Origin: Duganella guangzhouensis
GTDB taxonomy: Bacteria > Pseudomonadota > Gammaproteobacteria > Burkholderiales > Burkholderiaceae_D
Assembly: GCF_009674535.1 (NCBI RefSeq)
Contig: NZ_WKJK01000002.1
Location: 1-64,000 of the forward strand
Direction of reading: 5' to 3'
Length of the DNA: 64,000 bases
Shown in pieces: positions 1 through 7,305 of the stretch (positions are counted from its first letter, which is position 1; each line of letters opens with the position of its first letter). A program made the translations under genes and the position numbers. Below the pieces are notes generated by a model. The model was not told the DNA's origin. It worked only from the letters and a program-made list of their open reading frames with translations, and did no database searches.

Positions 1-1293
1 CAACCGGCCGCGCCCGGCGCCGATGGCGGCGCGTCGGCCGACGCCGCCCCGCTGCCGCCGCCGTCCAGCGCCGCCCAGCATCTGTACGCCGCCGCCAAGA
101 ACGACATCCTGCAAGTGCGCTCGCTGCTGAAAAGCGGCCGCACCCAATCGTCGGTCGGCTCCGGCTTCCTGATCGGCACCAGCAACCTGGTGGTGACCAA
201 CTACCACGTGGTGTCCCAATTCGCGCTCGATCCCGACACCTACGTTGGCGAATGGGTCGACACCGGCGGCCAGCGCGGCAATGTCGAACTGCTGGCGGTG
301 GACGTGCTGCACGACCTGGCGGTGCTGCGCGTCAGCCGCAACGGCACCGGCTTCTTCAAGATGCCGGAACAACTGGCGCGCCTGACCCAGGGCCAATACC
401 TGTACTCGATGGGCAATCCGCTCGACCTCGGCTTTGCGATTTCGGAAGGCGCCTACAACGGCGTCATCACGCGCAGCTTTTACGACCAGTTGATGTTCAC
501 CGGCCCGATCAACTCCGGCATGAGCGGCGGCCCCAGCGTGACGGTCGATGGCTCGGTGGCCGGCGTCAACGTCTCCAAGCGCCTCGATGGCGAGCTAGTC
601 AGCTTCCTGGTGCCCGCCCGCTATGCCCAGGACTTGCTGAAAAAAGTCGAAGCCCAACAAAAAGCGCCAACCGACTTCACCGCCGTGGTGGCCGGCCAGT
701 TGCTGTCGCACCAGAAGGCGATGGTCGACCAGTTGCTGTCCAGCCCGCTGAGCCTGAAACCGATGGGACCATACCAGGTGCCGGTGCGCGAATCCGAGCA
801 GATGCGTTGCTGGGGCCGCTCCAACGTCAAGGCCGACAAACCGTTCACCGTGGACGACGCCAGCTGCGCGATGGAATCCGCGATCTTCGTCAGCGGCTCG
901 CTGCAGACCGGGCAGATCGCCATCCGCCACCAATTCCTGCGCGGCACCGGGTTGGATAAACTGCGCTTCGCCCAACTGGCCAGCACCTCGTTCAAGAACG
1001 AGCACTTCGGCAGCAACAAAGACGCGCGCCTGACCGGCCCCAACTGCACCGAAAGCTTCGTCAAAAACAAAGACCTGCCGCTGCGCGCCGTGCTGTGCGT
1101 GCGCGCCTACCGCAAATTCGAAGGGCTGTACGACTTCGCGCTGCTGACCGCCAGCACCGATCAGGGCCTGATGAGCCTGCAAAGCCGGCTGGACGCGCGC
1201 GGCGTCTCGTATGACAACGGCATGCGGCTGTCGCGCGTATTCCTCGAATCGCTATCGTTGGCACAGAAGCCGAAGAAAGGCGGTGCCAAATGA
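1..1293 (+). CDS. Trypsin-like serine protease (S1 family), 5'-truncated by window edge
   Basis: The reading frame is open from base 1, so the gene begins upstream; the first in-frame alternative start (GTG at 115) would cut into the protease fold. About 25 visible residues form an Ala/Pro/Gly-rich linker, followed by a chymotrypsin-fold protease domain. The triad is readable: His69 in TNYHVV, Asp105 in LHDLAVL and Ser175 in SGMSGGP (numbering from base 1). This is the HtrA/S1C-like pattern, but no PDZ domain follows; the C-terminal ~200 residues are not recognised. What lies N-terminal of the linker (signal, kinase or membrane domain) cannot be seen. The stop overlaps the next start (ATGA), so protease and FHA protein are probably co-translated and work together. 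Confidence 0.8.
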   Translation, partial: QPAAPGADGGASADAAPLPPPSSAAQHLYAAAKNDILQVRSLLKSGRTQSSVGSGFLIGTSNLVVTNYHVVSQFALDPDTYVGEWVDTGGQRGNVELLAVDVLHDLAVLRVSRNGTGFFKMPEQLARLTQGQYLYSMGNPLDLGFAISEGAYNGVITRSFYDQLMFTGPINSGMSGGPSVTVDGSVAGVNVSKRLDGELVSFLVPARYAQDLLKKVEAQQKAPTDFTAVVAGQLLSHQKAMVDQLLSSPLSLKPMGPYQVPVRESEQMRCWGRSNVKADKPFTVDDASCAMESAIFVSGSLQTGQIAIRHQFLRGTGLDKLRFAQLASTSFKNEHFGSNKDARLTGPNCTESFVKNKDLPLRAVLCVRAYRKFEGLYDFALLTASTDQGLMSLQSRLDARGVSYDNGMRLSRVFLESLSLAQKPKKGGAK

Positions 1294-2288
1294 AAGCGCC
1301 CTACTTCGTCGAAATCCTGGCCCGCAATGGCGACGTGCTACACCGGCACAAAGTGGCGCAACTGCCGATTCGTATCGGCCGCAGCTACGACAACGAGATC
1401 ATCCTTGACGACGCCCATAGCGCCGCCAGCCACGCCATCGTCGAAACCGACCAGCACAACCAGGTCGTGATGCGCGATCTGGGCAGCAAAAACGGCACCG
1501 TCCACAAAGGCCGCCGCCAGAACAGCCTGACACTGGACGGCGACACCGTAGTGCGCCTCGGCCACACCAGGCTGCGGGTACGCGGCGCCGACTTCCCGGT
1601 GGCGCCGGAAATCGCCGACACCACCATGCACAGCTGGGAAGGCGCGACCCCGGCCACCATCGGCCTGGTGCTGATCGCCGTCTTCTCCTGCCTGGAAACC
1701 TGGCTGAGCGACGTCGAACCGTTCGCCCTGATCCGATACCTGCTGGTGCTGGCCTCCAGCCTGGCGGCCGGGCTGCTGTGGGCCGGCGTCTGGGCGCTGG
1801 CCAACCGCCTGTTCGGCAGCCATGCGCGGATTGGCCGCCACCTGTTCATCCTCGGCAGCGCGCTGGCGGTGGTGGGCGTATGGCGCGCCGGCAGCGCCGT
1901 GCTGGCCTACGCGTGGTCGTGGGAATCGCTGACGCGCTACGGCAACCTGGTCACACTGGGGATCGCCTGCGGCATGGTGTTCTTCCACCTCATCACCATC
2001 AAACCGCACCATCCGCGCCGCTTCCTGATCACCGCCACCGTCATGCTGCTGGCCGGCTCCGGGCTGATGGTAATGACCAACCTGCAAGGCACCGGCCGCG
2101 CCGCCGACGAGCTCTACATGTCAGTACTGCTGCCGCCCGAAGTACGGCAAAGCGAAGACCGCAGCGTCGACCAATTCCTGGCCAACGCCGGCAAACTCAA
2201 AGCCGCCCTCGACGCCGCCCGCACCCAAGACGTCAAAGACGGCGCCACCGGCGCCGATGACGACGACGAAGACACCGGCTCCGACTAA
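1290..2288 (+). CDS. FHA-domain membrane protein
   Basis: 332 residues. Residues about 5-100 form a forkhead-associated domain, a phosphothreonine-binding module, with GRSYDNEI, a histidine in the SHAIV position and LGSKNGT. After a short linker come about five hydrophobic helices (roughly 112-132, 140-170, 180-205, 212-232 and 238-255), then an Asp-rich hydrophilic tail. The start overlaps the protease stop by 4 bases. A pairing of a serine protease with a membrane-anchored FHA reader suggests a phospho-signalling or envelope-stress module, but no kinase or phosphatase is visible inside the window. The specific function is unknown. Confidence 0.8.
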   Translation: MKAPYFVEILARNGDVLHRHKVAQLPIRIGRSYDNEIILDDAHSAASHAIVETDQHNQVVMRDLGSKNGTVHKGRRQNSLTLDGDTVVRLGHTRLRVRGADFPVAPEIADTTMHSWEGATPATIGLVLIAVFSCLETWLSDVEPFALIRYLLVLASSLAAGLLWAGVWALANRLFGSHARIGRHLFILGSALAVVGVWRAGSAVLAYAWSWESLTRYGNLVTLGIACGMVFFHLITIKPHHPRRFLITATVMLLAGSGLMVMTNLQGTGRAADELYMSVLLPPEVRQSEDRSVDQFLANAGKLKAALDAARTQDVKDGATGADDDDEDTGSD

Positions 2289-2300
2289 CTGCCGAGCCCG

Positions 2301-2388
2301 TGTCCACTTCGGGGTCAGTTCCAGAAATCGGACATTGGATCGTGCGCGACTCAATGTCCGATTTTGGGAACTGACCCCGAAGTGGACA
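2301..2388. repeat. Imperfect inverted repeat, 37-bp arms, between convergent genes
   Basis: Left arm 2301-2337 and right arm 2352-2388 are complementary except for 2 mismatches, around a 14-base loop. The arms contain GGGGTCAGTTCC and its complement. It sits between the FHA gene stop (2288) and the TetR gene stop (2390), so it can serve both strands as a transcription end. There is no clear T-run. The size and the GGGGTCA core look more like a dispersed REP/BIME-type element than a simple terminator; the copy number in the genome is unknown. Confidence 0.75.
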
Positions 2389-2389
2389 T

Positions 2390-2989
2390 TCAGGCGGCTG
2401 GCCAGCCGTGCAGGACCTGGTCGACCACTTCCTGTAGCTGCTGGCGGGTGGCGCCGGCGGCGGCTTGGACTGCCATGCCGTTGGAGATGGTCATGACGTA
2501 ACGCGCCATCTGGCCGGCGCAGAAGTCGGCCGGCAGATCGCCTTCTTGCTTGGCGCGCTCGAAACGCTCTCGCAAACGGGCTTCGGCGGCGGCGCGCCGT
2601 TCGATCAGCGAGTTGCGGATCGGCAGCGCGTCGTCGCTGCAGGCCAGCGCGCCGTTGATGACCAGGCAACCGTGCGGATTTTCTTCCTCGGTTTGGGCAT
2701 TGGCGTTGCCGCGCAGGAAATGCTCGACCACTTCGCGCGCGCGCGACTTTTCCAGCGCGGCGTCGAACAGCGGGTCATGGCTGGCGCCATAGCGCTCCAG
2801 TGCCATCCGGAACAGGTTTTCCTTGTTGCCGAACACCGCGTACAGGCTGGGCCGGTTCATGCCCATGGCTTCAGTCAGCTCGGGCAGCGAACTGCCCTCG
2901 TAACCTTTTTCCCAGAACACCTTCATCGCCTTGTCCAGCGCGCTATCCGCGTCGAAGGTGCGCGGGCGGCCGAGTTTTCGCTCTTTCAT
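2390..2989 (-). CDS. TetR/AcrR-family transcriptional repressor
   Basis: 199 residues. The N-terminal helix-turn-helix (about residues 12-58) has the TetR signature: ALDKAMKVFWEKGYEGSS, then LTEAMGMNRPSLY and FGNKENLF. The C-terminal part (about 70-195) is the helical ligand/dimer domain, with a conserved CLVINGAL segment seen in the YxaF/LmrA-like branch. It is divergent from the MFS efflux gene, with operator-like sequences between them, so it most likely represses both genes until a drug-like ligand binds. The start codon directly abuts an operator copy and no Shine-Dalgarno sequence is visible, so its mRNA may have a very short leader. Confidence 0.9.
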   Translation of the reverse strand: MKERKLGRPRTFDADSALDKAMKVFWEKGYEGSSLPELTEAMGMNRPSLYAVFGNKENLFRMALERYGASHDPLFDAALEKSRAREVVEHFLRGNANAQTEEENPHGCLVINGALACSDDALPIRNSLIERRAAAEARLRERFERAKQEGDLPADFCAGQMARYVMTISNGMAVQAAAGATRQQLQEVVDQVLHGWPAA

Positions 2990-3050
2990 ACCGATCGGTT
3001 AAAAATTTATTGACAAAATGCTGCACTGCGGAGATTATGAACCGATCAGT
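2990..3050. promoter_or_regulatory. Two TetR operator-like copies between the divergent genes
   Basis: ACCGATCGGT at 2990-2999 (a perfect 10-bp palindrome) and ACCGATCAGT at 3041-3050 are each followed by TAAAAATT or AAAAAATT. They lie 51 bp apart, flanking the efflux-gene promoter; the first touches the TetR start codon and the second lies just after the -10. This placement fits repression of both genes by one TetR dimer pair. Assignment is by position and symmetry only. Confidence 0.65.
3010..3038 (+). promoter_or_regulatory. Sigma70-type promoter of the MFS efflux gene
   Basis: A perfect -35 TTGACA (3010-3015), a 17-bp spacer and a -10 GATTAT (3033-3038, 4 of 6 matches). The predicted transcript starts about 45 bases before the ATG at 3090, and the second operator copy (3041-3050) covers the start point. 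Confidence 0.6.
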
Positions 3051-3089
3051 AAAAAATTCAAGCATTTTTACCGCTTTCAAGGATTTCCA

Positions 3090-4316
3090 ATGTCAAATCA
3101 GACTACTCAGCGGGCCGAAGCGCCCGTCCCAGCTCCGCATCACGGTTCGCCGTGGCCGGGTGTGCTGTCCATTGCCATCGGCGCATTTGCGCTGGTGACC
3201 ACTGAATTCCTGCCGGTCGGCCTGTTGCCGGCCATCGCCGCCGAACTGGGCGTGACCGAGGGCGTGGCCGGCATGATGGTCACCGTGCCCGGCCTGGTTG
3301 CGGCGCTGGCGGCGGTGCTGGTCACGGTCGGCATCGGCCGCACCGACCGCCGCTACGTGCTGTGGGGGCTGACCGGCACCATGTTGCTGTCCAACCTGCT
3401 GGTGGCGTTTTCGCACGCCTTCCCGCTGGTGCTGGCCGGACGCGCGCTGCTGGGCGTCGGCGTCGGCGGTTTTTGGGCGCTGGGCCCGGCGCTGAGCACG
3501 CGGTTGGCGCCCGCCGGCTCGGAACCGCGCGCGCTATCGATGATTTTTGCTGGCGTGTCGATTGGCACCGTGGCCGGCGTGCCGGCCGGCGCGCTGATCG
3601 GTGAATTGTTCGGCTGGCGCGTCGCCTTCCACGCCGGCGGCGTGGTGGCGCTGCTGGTACTGCTGACGCAGATGCGACTGCTGCCATCGCTGCCGGCCAA
3701 GGCGTCGGTGACCTTCGGCCAGTTGCCGGAGCTGCTGCGCGTGCCGAAGGCGCGGCTGGGTATTTTCATTACCATGCTGATTTTCATTGGCCAGTTTGCC
3801 GCCTATACCTACATCACGCCGTTCCTGGCCCAGGTGGCGCAGCTCAACGCCAAGACCATCAGCACACTGCTGCTGGTGTATGGCGCGGCGGGATTGGTTG
3901 GCAATGTCATCGGCGGCAAGATCCTGGCCCGTAGCGTGCGTGCCGGCCTGATCACCACCGGCGTGGTGCTGGGTCTGTCGACCTTGGCACTGCCGCTGCT
4001 GGGCACTGGCTTGATCGGTGCGGCGCTGCTGGTGATTATCTGGGGCATTGCGTTTGGCATGATGCCGATGTCGGTGCAGACCTGGATCTTCCAGGCGGCG
4101 CCCCAGGCGATGGAGAGTGGCGGCGCGGTGTTTGTCGCCACCGCGCAAATCGCGCTGGCCAGTGGTGCGCTGGTCGGTGGCGTGGCGGTCGATCACCTGG
4201 GTGTGTCAAGCGCGATGGTGGTGGGTGGCGTGCTGGCGCTGGCGATGGCGGCGGTGGCACTGCGCTGGGCGCGCGATGGTCAGCAGCCCGCGACCAAGCT
4301 GCACGCGGTTCACTAA
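3090..4316 (+). CDS. MFS transporter, drug/sugar efflux type (DHA1, YdhP/SotB-like)
   Basis: 408 residues with about 12 hydrophobic helices. The first helix contains the family-typical FALVTTEFLPVGLLPAIA, and the loop 2-3 region holds GRTDRRYVLW. I chose ATG 3090 rather than an upstream ATG at 3018 because AAGGA stands before it and the upstream extension would overlap the promoter. It probably exports drugs or arabinose-like sugars by proton antiport across the inner membrane. It is divergent from, and presumably controlled by, the TetR gene at 2390-2989. Confidence 0.88.
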   Translation: MSNQTTQRAEAPVPAPHHGSPWPGVLSIAIGAFALVTTEFLPVGLLPAIAAELGVTEGVAGMMVTVPGLVAALAAVLVTVGIGRTDRRYVLWGLTGTMLLSNLLVAFSHAFPLVLAGRALLGVGVGGFWALGPALSTRLAPAGSEPRALSMIFAGVSIGTVAGVPAGALIGELFGWRVAFHAGGVVALLVLLTQMRLLPSLPAKASVTFGQLPELLRVPKARLGIFITMLIFIGQFAAYTYITPFLAQVAQLNAKTISTLLLVYGAAGLVGNVIGGKILARSVRAGLITTGVVLGLSTLALPLLGTGLIGAALLVIIWGIAFGMMPMSVQTWIFQAAPQAMESGGAVFVATAQIALASGALVGGVAVDHLGVSSAMVVGGVLALAMAAVALRWARDGQQPATKLHAVH

Positions 4317-4320
4317 AGCA

Positions 4321-4626
4321 CTAAAGGCGAACGCGGCGATAGGCACCGAGGAACACCTCGGCCTCTTTTGCCGTCAACACTTTGATGGCATCGCCATGCC
4401 AGACATACAGGTACTGCGGGCCGCCGAGGCGATCGGTCAGCTTGGCGTCGACCAGAAAGCTGGTGCCGAGCGGATAAACACTGGTATCGCTCATGCGACG
4501 CGAGCACTGCACGTTCATATCGGTGGCGTAAGCCTGGCCGGGCATCGGATGAATCTCCACCACCTCGCCCCACGCCACCGAATGCACCGCCACCTGGCGG
4601 TACGCCGTCATATCCCGCGCCATCAT
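4321..4626 (-). CDS. Small conserved-looking hypothetical protein
   Basis: 101 residues from the first of two consecutive ATG codons, with GGGAG about 5 bases upstream. There is no signal peptide or membrane helix. The sequence (for example VAWGEVVEIHPMPGQAY, then YVWHGDAIKVLTAKEAEVF) looks like a small soluble beta-rich protein, and I recognise no family. It ends 4 bases from the convergent efflux gene stop. A longer ORF reaching 4713 exists, but its extension runs into the 75-bp repeat and is unlikely to be coding. Confidence 0.6.
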   Translation of the reverse strand: MMARDMTAYRQVAVHSVAWGEVVEIHPMPGQAYATDMNVQCSRRMSDTSVYPLGTSFLVDAKLTDRLGGPQYLYVWHGDAIKVLTAKEAEVFLGAYRRVRL

Positions 4627-4675
4627 CGTTCTCCCAAAACCACCATGGTAGCAGACGCCACTTGCCTGCTGGGGT

Positions 4676-4750
4676 CCATGACGCACGTTTGATGTAAACG
4701 AAGGTCTTCGCAAATAGCAGGCTCAGGATGTGACAACGACATCCTGAGCC
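4676..4750 (+). repeat. 75-bp direct repeat, copy 1 (ghost antitoxin end plus hairpin)
   Basis: Identical to 5318-5392 except for one base (G4717 versus A5359). In copy 2 the first bases encode the last residues of the DUF433 protein (PMTHV stop), and the rest holds a 12-bp hairpin. In copy 1 the same gene end is present without the gene body, so this is the scar of a lost upstream DUF433 gene. Homologous recombination between the copies would remove 642 bp. Confidence 0.9.
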
Positions 4751-4751
4751 C

Positions 4752-4922
4752 ACCTATGAAGACAGCAGCGCTCGTTACAGCGAGCGCCGATACATCACGC
4801 TCGGATCGCTTGGGAACTTGAAAGTCTCAATAGTCCACACGGAGAATCGCCATGGAATACGAATCATCTCGTTCAGGAAAGCAAGCAAAAAAGAACGACA
4901 CATATTACGAGACGCCGAGTAA
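4752..4922 (+). pseudogene. 5'-truncated brnT toxin relic
   Basis: Translating the frame of 4752-4922 gives the second half of a BrnT-like toxin: YEDSSARYSERRY, then a short strand region, then [18 protein letters not shown] and a TAA stop at 4920-4922. It aligns with the intact BrnT at 5448-5717 from its YIVEDMRFHYTEPRY segment to the end, including [10 protein letters not shown]. The N-terminal half (the WDETKR...KHG part) is missing; the sequence abuts the 75-bp repeat at 4750. The relic's end contains the ribosome-binding site and ATG of the downstream DUF433 gene, which may explain why this part has survived. Confidence 0.8.
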
Positions 4923-5334
4923 CTGGGAGTCCGTTATGGATTTACCAGCTGACGATATGCAGTTCGATGAGGAACATCCGGAACTGGATCTGCGGCGCGC
5001 TGTCAGGCCGGTCATTAGGTTCAAAGGGAAAATCATCGAGCGTCGAAAACATCCGACAGATCCTCTGCTTCCTGAAATGCTTGAGTTAATTCAATCCCGG
5101 AGCCCGATGATACAAATGGCGCCGGACATTTTAGGCGGCATGCCGGTTTTCAAAGGCACACTGGTGCCCGTTAAGCGTTTGTTTGATTATCTGCTGTCCG
5201 GCAAGACCACCGCACGTTTTGTGAACGACTACCCTCTGGTGTCACGAGCAACGGCGGCCAACGTGCTACAAAACGATGCGACGCTTTTCTATGAAGACAT
5301 CAGCAACGCATTGGAACCCATGACGCACGTTTGA
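4852..5334 (+). CDS. DUF433-domain protein, probable orphan antitoxin
   Basis: 160 residues. An acidic N-terminal half (about 1-80) is followed by a DUF433 domain (about 85-155) with the family pattern IQMAPDILGGMPVFKGTLVPV, then LFDYLLSGKT and a VNDYPLV segment. DUF433 proteins are predicted antitoxins (VapB45-type) with a winged or homeodomain-like fold. It is a paralogue of the protein at 5647-6144: both begin MEYESS and share GMPVFK and RLFDYLL. It starts inside the brnT relic with GGAG before the ATG, so the antitoxin has outlived its toxin. It could now protect against the neighbouring or other BrnT toxins; this is inference. Confidence 0.8.
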   Translation: MEYESSRSGKQAKKNDTYYETPSNWESVMDLPADDMQFDEEHPELDLRRAVRPVIRFKGKIIERRKHPTDPLLPEMLELIQSRSPMIQMAPDILGGMPVFKGTLVPVKRLFDYLLSGKTTARFVNDYPLVSRATAANVLQNDATLFYEDISNALEPMTHV

Positions 5335-5392
5335 TGTAAACGAAGGTCTTCGCAAATAACAGGCTCAGGATGTGACAACGACATCCTGAGCC
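5318..5392 (+). repeat. 75-bp direct repeat, copy 2
   Basis: Second copy of the 4676-4750 repeat with one mismatch. It overlaps the last codons of the DUF433 gene and its transcription terminator. Confidence 0.9.
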
Positions 5393-5407
5393 TGCTTGTT
5401 TTATTTC
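5360..5407 (+). terminator. Rho-independent terminator of the orphan DUF433 gene
   Basis: A perfect 14-bp stem, 5360-5373 with 5381-5394, around a 7-base loop GACAACG, is followed by the T-rich CTTGTTTTATTTC. It lies 25 bases after the stop at 5334. Copy 1 of the repeat keeps a 12-bp stem but lacks the T-run. Confidence 0.75.
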
Positions 5408-5447
5408 AGAGCCCGCTTGAAGAATGTCCTGACGCGGCTGCACTGAG

Positions 5448-5717
5448 ATGACACTCTATACATGGGACGAGACCAAGCGCGAAAGCAATTTGCGCAAGCA
5501 TGGCCTGGATTTCGCGGACGCCAGGGCCTTGCTCATGGCCGACATTTACATCGTCGAAGACATGCGTTTTCATTACACCGAGCCACGCTACAACGTCTAT
5601 GCCTGGCTCGAAGGAAGCCTGGTCCGCATCACACTGGAGAAGCGCCATGGAATACGAATCATCTCATTCAGGAGAGCCAGTCAGAGGGAAAAGAAAGTTC
5701 TGGGACGAGCCCGATAG
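5448..5717 (+). CDS. brnT: BrnT-family toxin (RelE-fold ribonuclease)
   Basis: 89 residues, the usual BrnT length. The N-terminus has the family pattern YTWDETKRESNLRKHGLDFADA, read here in pieces as WDETKR and KHGLDF; the C-terminus has [18 protein letters not shown]. BrnT toxins cleave RNA and are normally paired with BrnA (a ribbon-helix-helix or DUF4415-type antitoxin). Here the partner gene encodes a DUF433 protein that starts at 5647, inside the brnT C-terminus, a 71-bp overlap that enforces coupled translation. The orphan copy upstream at 4752-4922 shows the cassette was once duplicated. Confidence 0.82.
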   Translation: MTLYTWDETKRESNLRKHGLDFADARALLMADIYIVEDMRFHYTEPRYNVYAWLEGSLVRITLEKRHGIRIISFRRASQREKKVLGRAR

Positions 5718-6144
5718 CTGGCTCAACGTCATGCCCGATCACGATGACGACATCCGCTTCGATGAAGACTGCCCGGAATACGATCCGCGCTATTTATCCG
5801 AGCCGGTACACCGTTTCAACGGCCGCCTCATCCCGCCACGCAAATCGCCATTGGATCCCTTTGATCCGGAAGTGCTGGCCTTCATAAAGTCGATCACGCC
5901 GATGGTGCAGATGGAACCGCGCATTCTGAACGGTATGCCGGTCTTCAAGCACACCGGCGTGCCCATCAAGCGCCTGTTCGACTACCTGCTGGCTGACCGG
6001 TCCATGGACGCCTTCCTGTACGATTTCCCCTCAGTCACGCAAGGTATGGCGACGCAGGTGCTGGCCTGCGACGCCATCCTGTTTTACGAAGCGATCAGCA
6101 AGGCGATCGATTCGGCGGCGATGCCTTCTTCGCGCCCCAGGTAG
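5647..6144 (+). CDS. DUF433-domain antitoxin partner of BrnT
   Basis: 165 residues. I chose ATG 5647 because GGAG precedes it and its paralogue at 4852 starts with the same MEYESS. A longer frame from 5500 is only brnT read out of frame. Residues about 1-80 are acidic and charged; about 85-155 form the DUF433 domain ([16 protein letters not shown], then RLFDYLLAD and YDFPSV). The last ~20 residues differ from the paralogue because the gene runs 61 bp into the convergent ispF gene and borrows its antisense as coding sequence. The non-BrnA identity of the partner is unusual. Autoregulation by the antitoxin is likely but no operator was identified. Confidence 0.78.
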   Translation: MEYESSHSGEPVRGKRKFWDEPDSWLNVMPDHDDDIRFDEDCPEYDPRYLSEPVHRFNGRLIPPRKSPLDPFDPEVLAFIKSITPMVQMEPRILNGMPVFKHTGVPIKRLFDYLLADRSMDAFLYDFPSVTQGMATQVLACDAILFYEAISKAIDSAAMPSSRPR

Positions 6145-6572
6145 CCCAGCTTCTCATTGGTCTTGGCCTTGACGTTGACCTGACTGATGTCCACGCCCAA
6201 ATCCTCAGCGATGTTGGCGCGCATGCTGATGATATGCGGCGCCATCTTCGGCCGCTGGGCGATGATGGTGCAATCGATGTTGCCAATGCTGTAGCCGGTC
6301 GCCACCACGCGCTGGGCCGCCGCGCGCAGCAGTTTGCGCGAATCCGCGCCCTTGAATTCCGGATCGGTATCCGGAAAATGTTTGCCGATGTCGCCCAGCG
6401 CGGCCGCGCCCAGAATCGAATCGGTAATCGCGTGCAGCAGCACGTCGGCATCCGAGTGACCCAGCAGGCCAACGTGGTGCGGGATGTCGACGCCGCCGAT
6501 AATCAGCTTGCGGCCTTCCACCAGCGCATGGCAGTCATAGCCCTGGCCGATGCGGAATGGGAGTTTGCTCAT
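6084..6572 (-). CDS. ispF: 2-C-methyl-D-erythritol 2,4-cyclodiphosphate synthase
   Basis: 162 residues. IspF cyclises CDP-methylerythritol phosphate to MEcPP in the MEP isoprenoid pathway. The metal-binding GYDCHAL (Asp and His) near the N-terminus and [10 protein letters not shown] are present, as is the C-terminal signature [15 protein letters not shown], so the protein is complete despite the overlap with the convergent antitoxin gene. I start at ATG 6572 (MSKLPFRIG); an ORF reading further upstream runs into ispD. Only two bases separate it from ispD, so they are one operon. Confidence 0.95.
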   Translation of the reverse strand: MSKLPFRIGQGYDCHALVEGRKLIIGGVDIPHHVGLLGHSDADVLLHAITDSILGAAALGDIGKHFPDTDPEFKGADSRKLLRAAAQRVVATGYSIGNIDCTIIAQRPKMAPHIISMRANIAEDLGVDISQVNVKAKTNEKLGYLGREEGIAAESIALLIAS

Positions 6573-6574
6573 GT

Positions 6575-7297
6575 TTAGTCTTCCTTGTTGGCCAGGTACA
6601 TTTCCGCGATGCGGATGTCGGCTGGCAGTGTTACTTTCAGATTGCGGGGATGGCCTTCGATCAGGCGCGGCGCGTAGCCCAGCATTTCGACCGCGCTGGC
6701 ATCGTCGGTGATGGCGTTGGCGTCCGGCGCGCTGCCCAGCGCGCGCAACAGCAGCGCGTAGCTGAACATCTGCGGCGTCTGCGCCGACCACAAGCCGTTG
6801 CGCGGCACCGTCGCCGCACTGACGCTGCTGCCTTCGGCGCCAGGCGCGCTGCGCTTCATGGTGTCCACCACTGGCAGCGCCAGCAGGCCACCGGCCGGAT
6901 CATCGCCCACGCCGTCGACCAGGCGTGCGATCAGCGCCGGCGTCAGGCCGGGACGTGCGGCGTCGTGCACCATCACCATATCGTCCGCCGTCAGTTGGCC
7001 ATCGAGCGCGCGCAAGCCGTTCAGCACCGAGTCCATGCGGGTGGCGCCGCCGACGCGCAGCACGGTCACGCTATCCAGCGATGGCGGCAGCACACTATCG
7101 ATCACGCCGTCATCCGGGCTGACCACCACATAGGTGTGCGCCACCAGCGGCGAGGCGCAGAAGGCGTCGACCGCGTGACGCAGCATCGGCTGGCCGCCCA
7201 CGGTCAGGTATTGTTTCGGTCCGTTCGCCGCCATGCGCGCGCCGACGCCGGCGGCTGGCAGCAGCGCGAAGTAGCGCCGTTGTATCGTTGTCGTCAT
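6575..7297 (-). CDS. ispD: 2-C-methyl-D-erythritol 4-phosphate cytidylyltransferase
   Basis: 240 residues. IspD joins MEP and CTP to CDP-ME, two steps before IspF. It shows the nucleotide-binding [11 protein letters not shown] with GPKQYL, the central HDAARPGL, and the C-terminal ITDDASAVE and KVTLPADI motifs. It sits directly upstream of ispF, the common arrangement in proteobacteria, and downstream of the HExxH gene with an 8-base gap. Confidence 0.95.
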   Translation of the reverse strand: MTTTIQRRYFALLPAAGVGARMAANGPKQYLTVGGQPMLRHAVDAFCASPLVAHTYVVVSPDDGVIDSVLPPSLDSVTVLRVGGATRMDSVLNGLRALDGQLTADDMVMVHDAARPGLTPALIARLVDGVGDDPAGGLLALPVVDTMKRSAPGAEGSSVSAATVPRNGLWSAQTPQMFSYALLLRALGSAPDANAITDDASAVEMLGYAPRLIEGHPRNLKVTLPADIRIAEMYLANKED

Positions 7298-7305
7298 AAA
7301 TCTCG

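Noticed and set aside
4627-4713. N-terminal extension of the small hypothetical gene to 4713
   Set aside because: The extension crosses into the 75-bp repeat, while GGGAG precedes the ATG pair at 4626/4623.
5500-5646. N-terminal extension of the second DUF433 protein from 5500
   Set aside because: This is brnT sequence read in another frame; the paralogue and the ribosome-binding site support ATG 5647.
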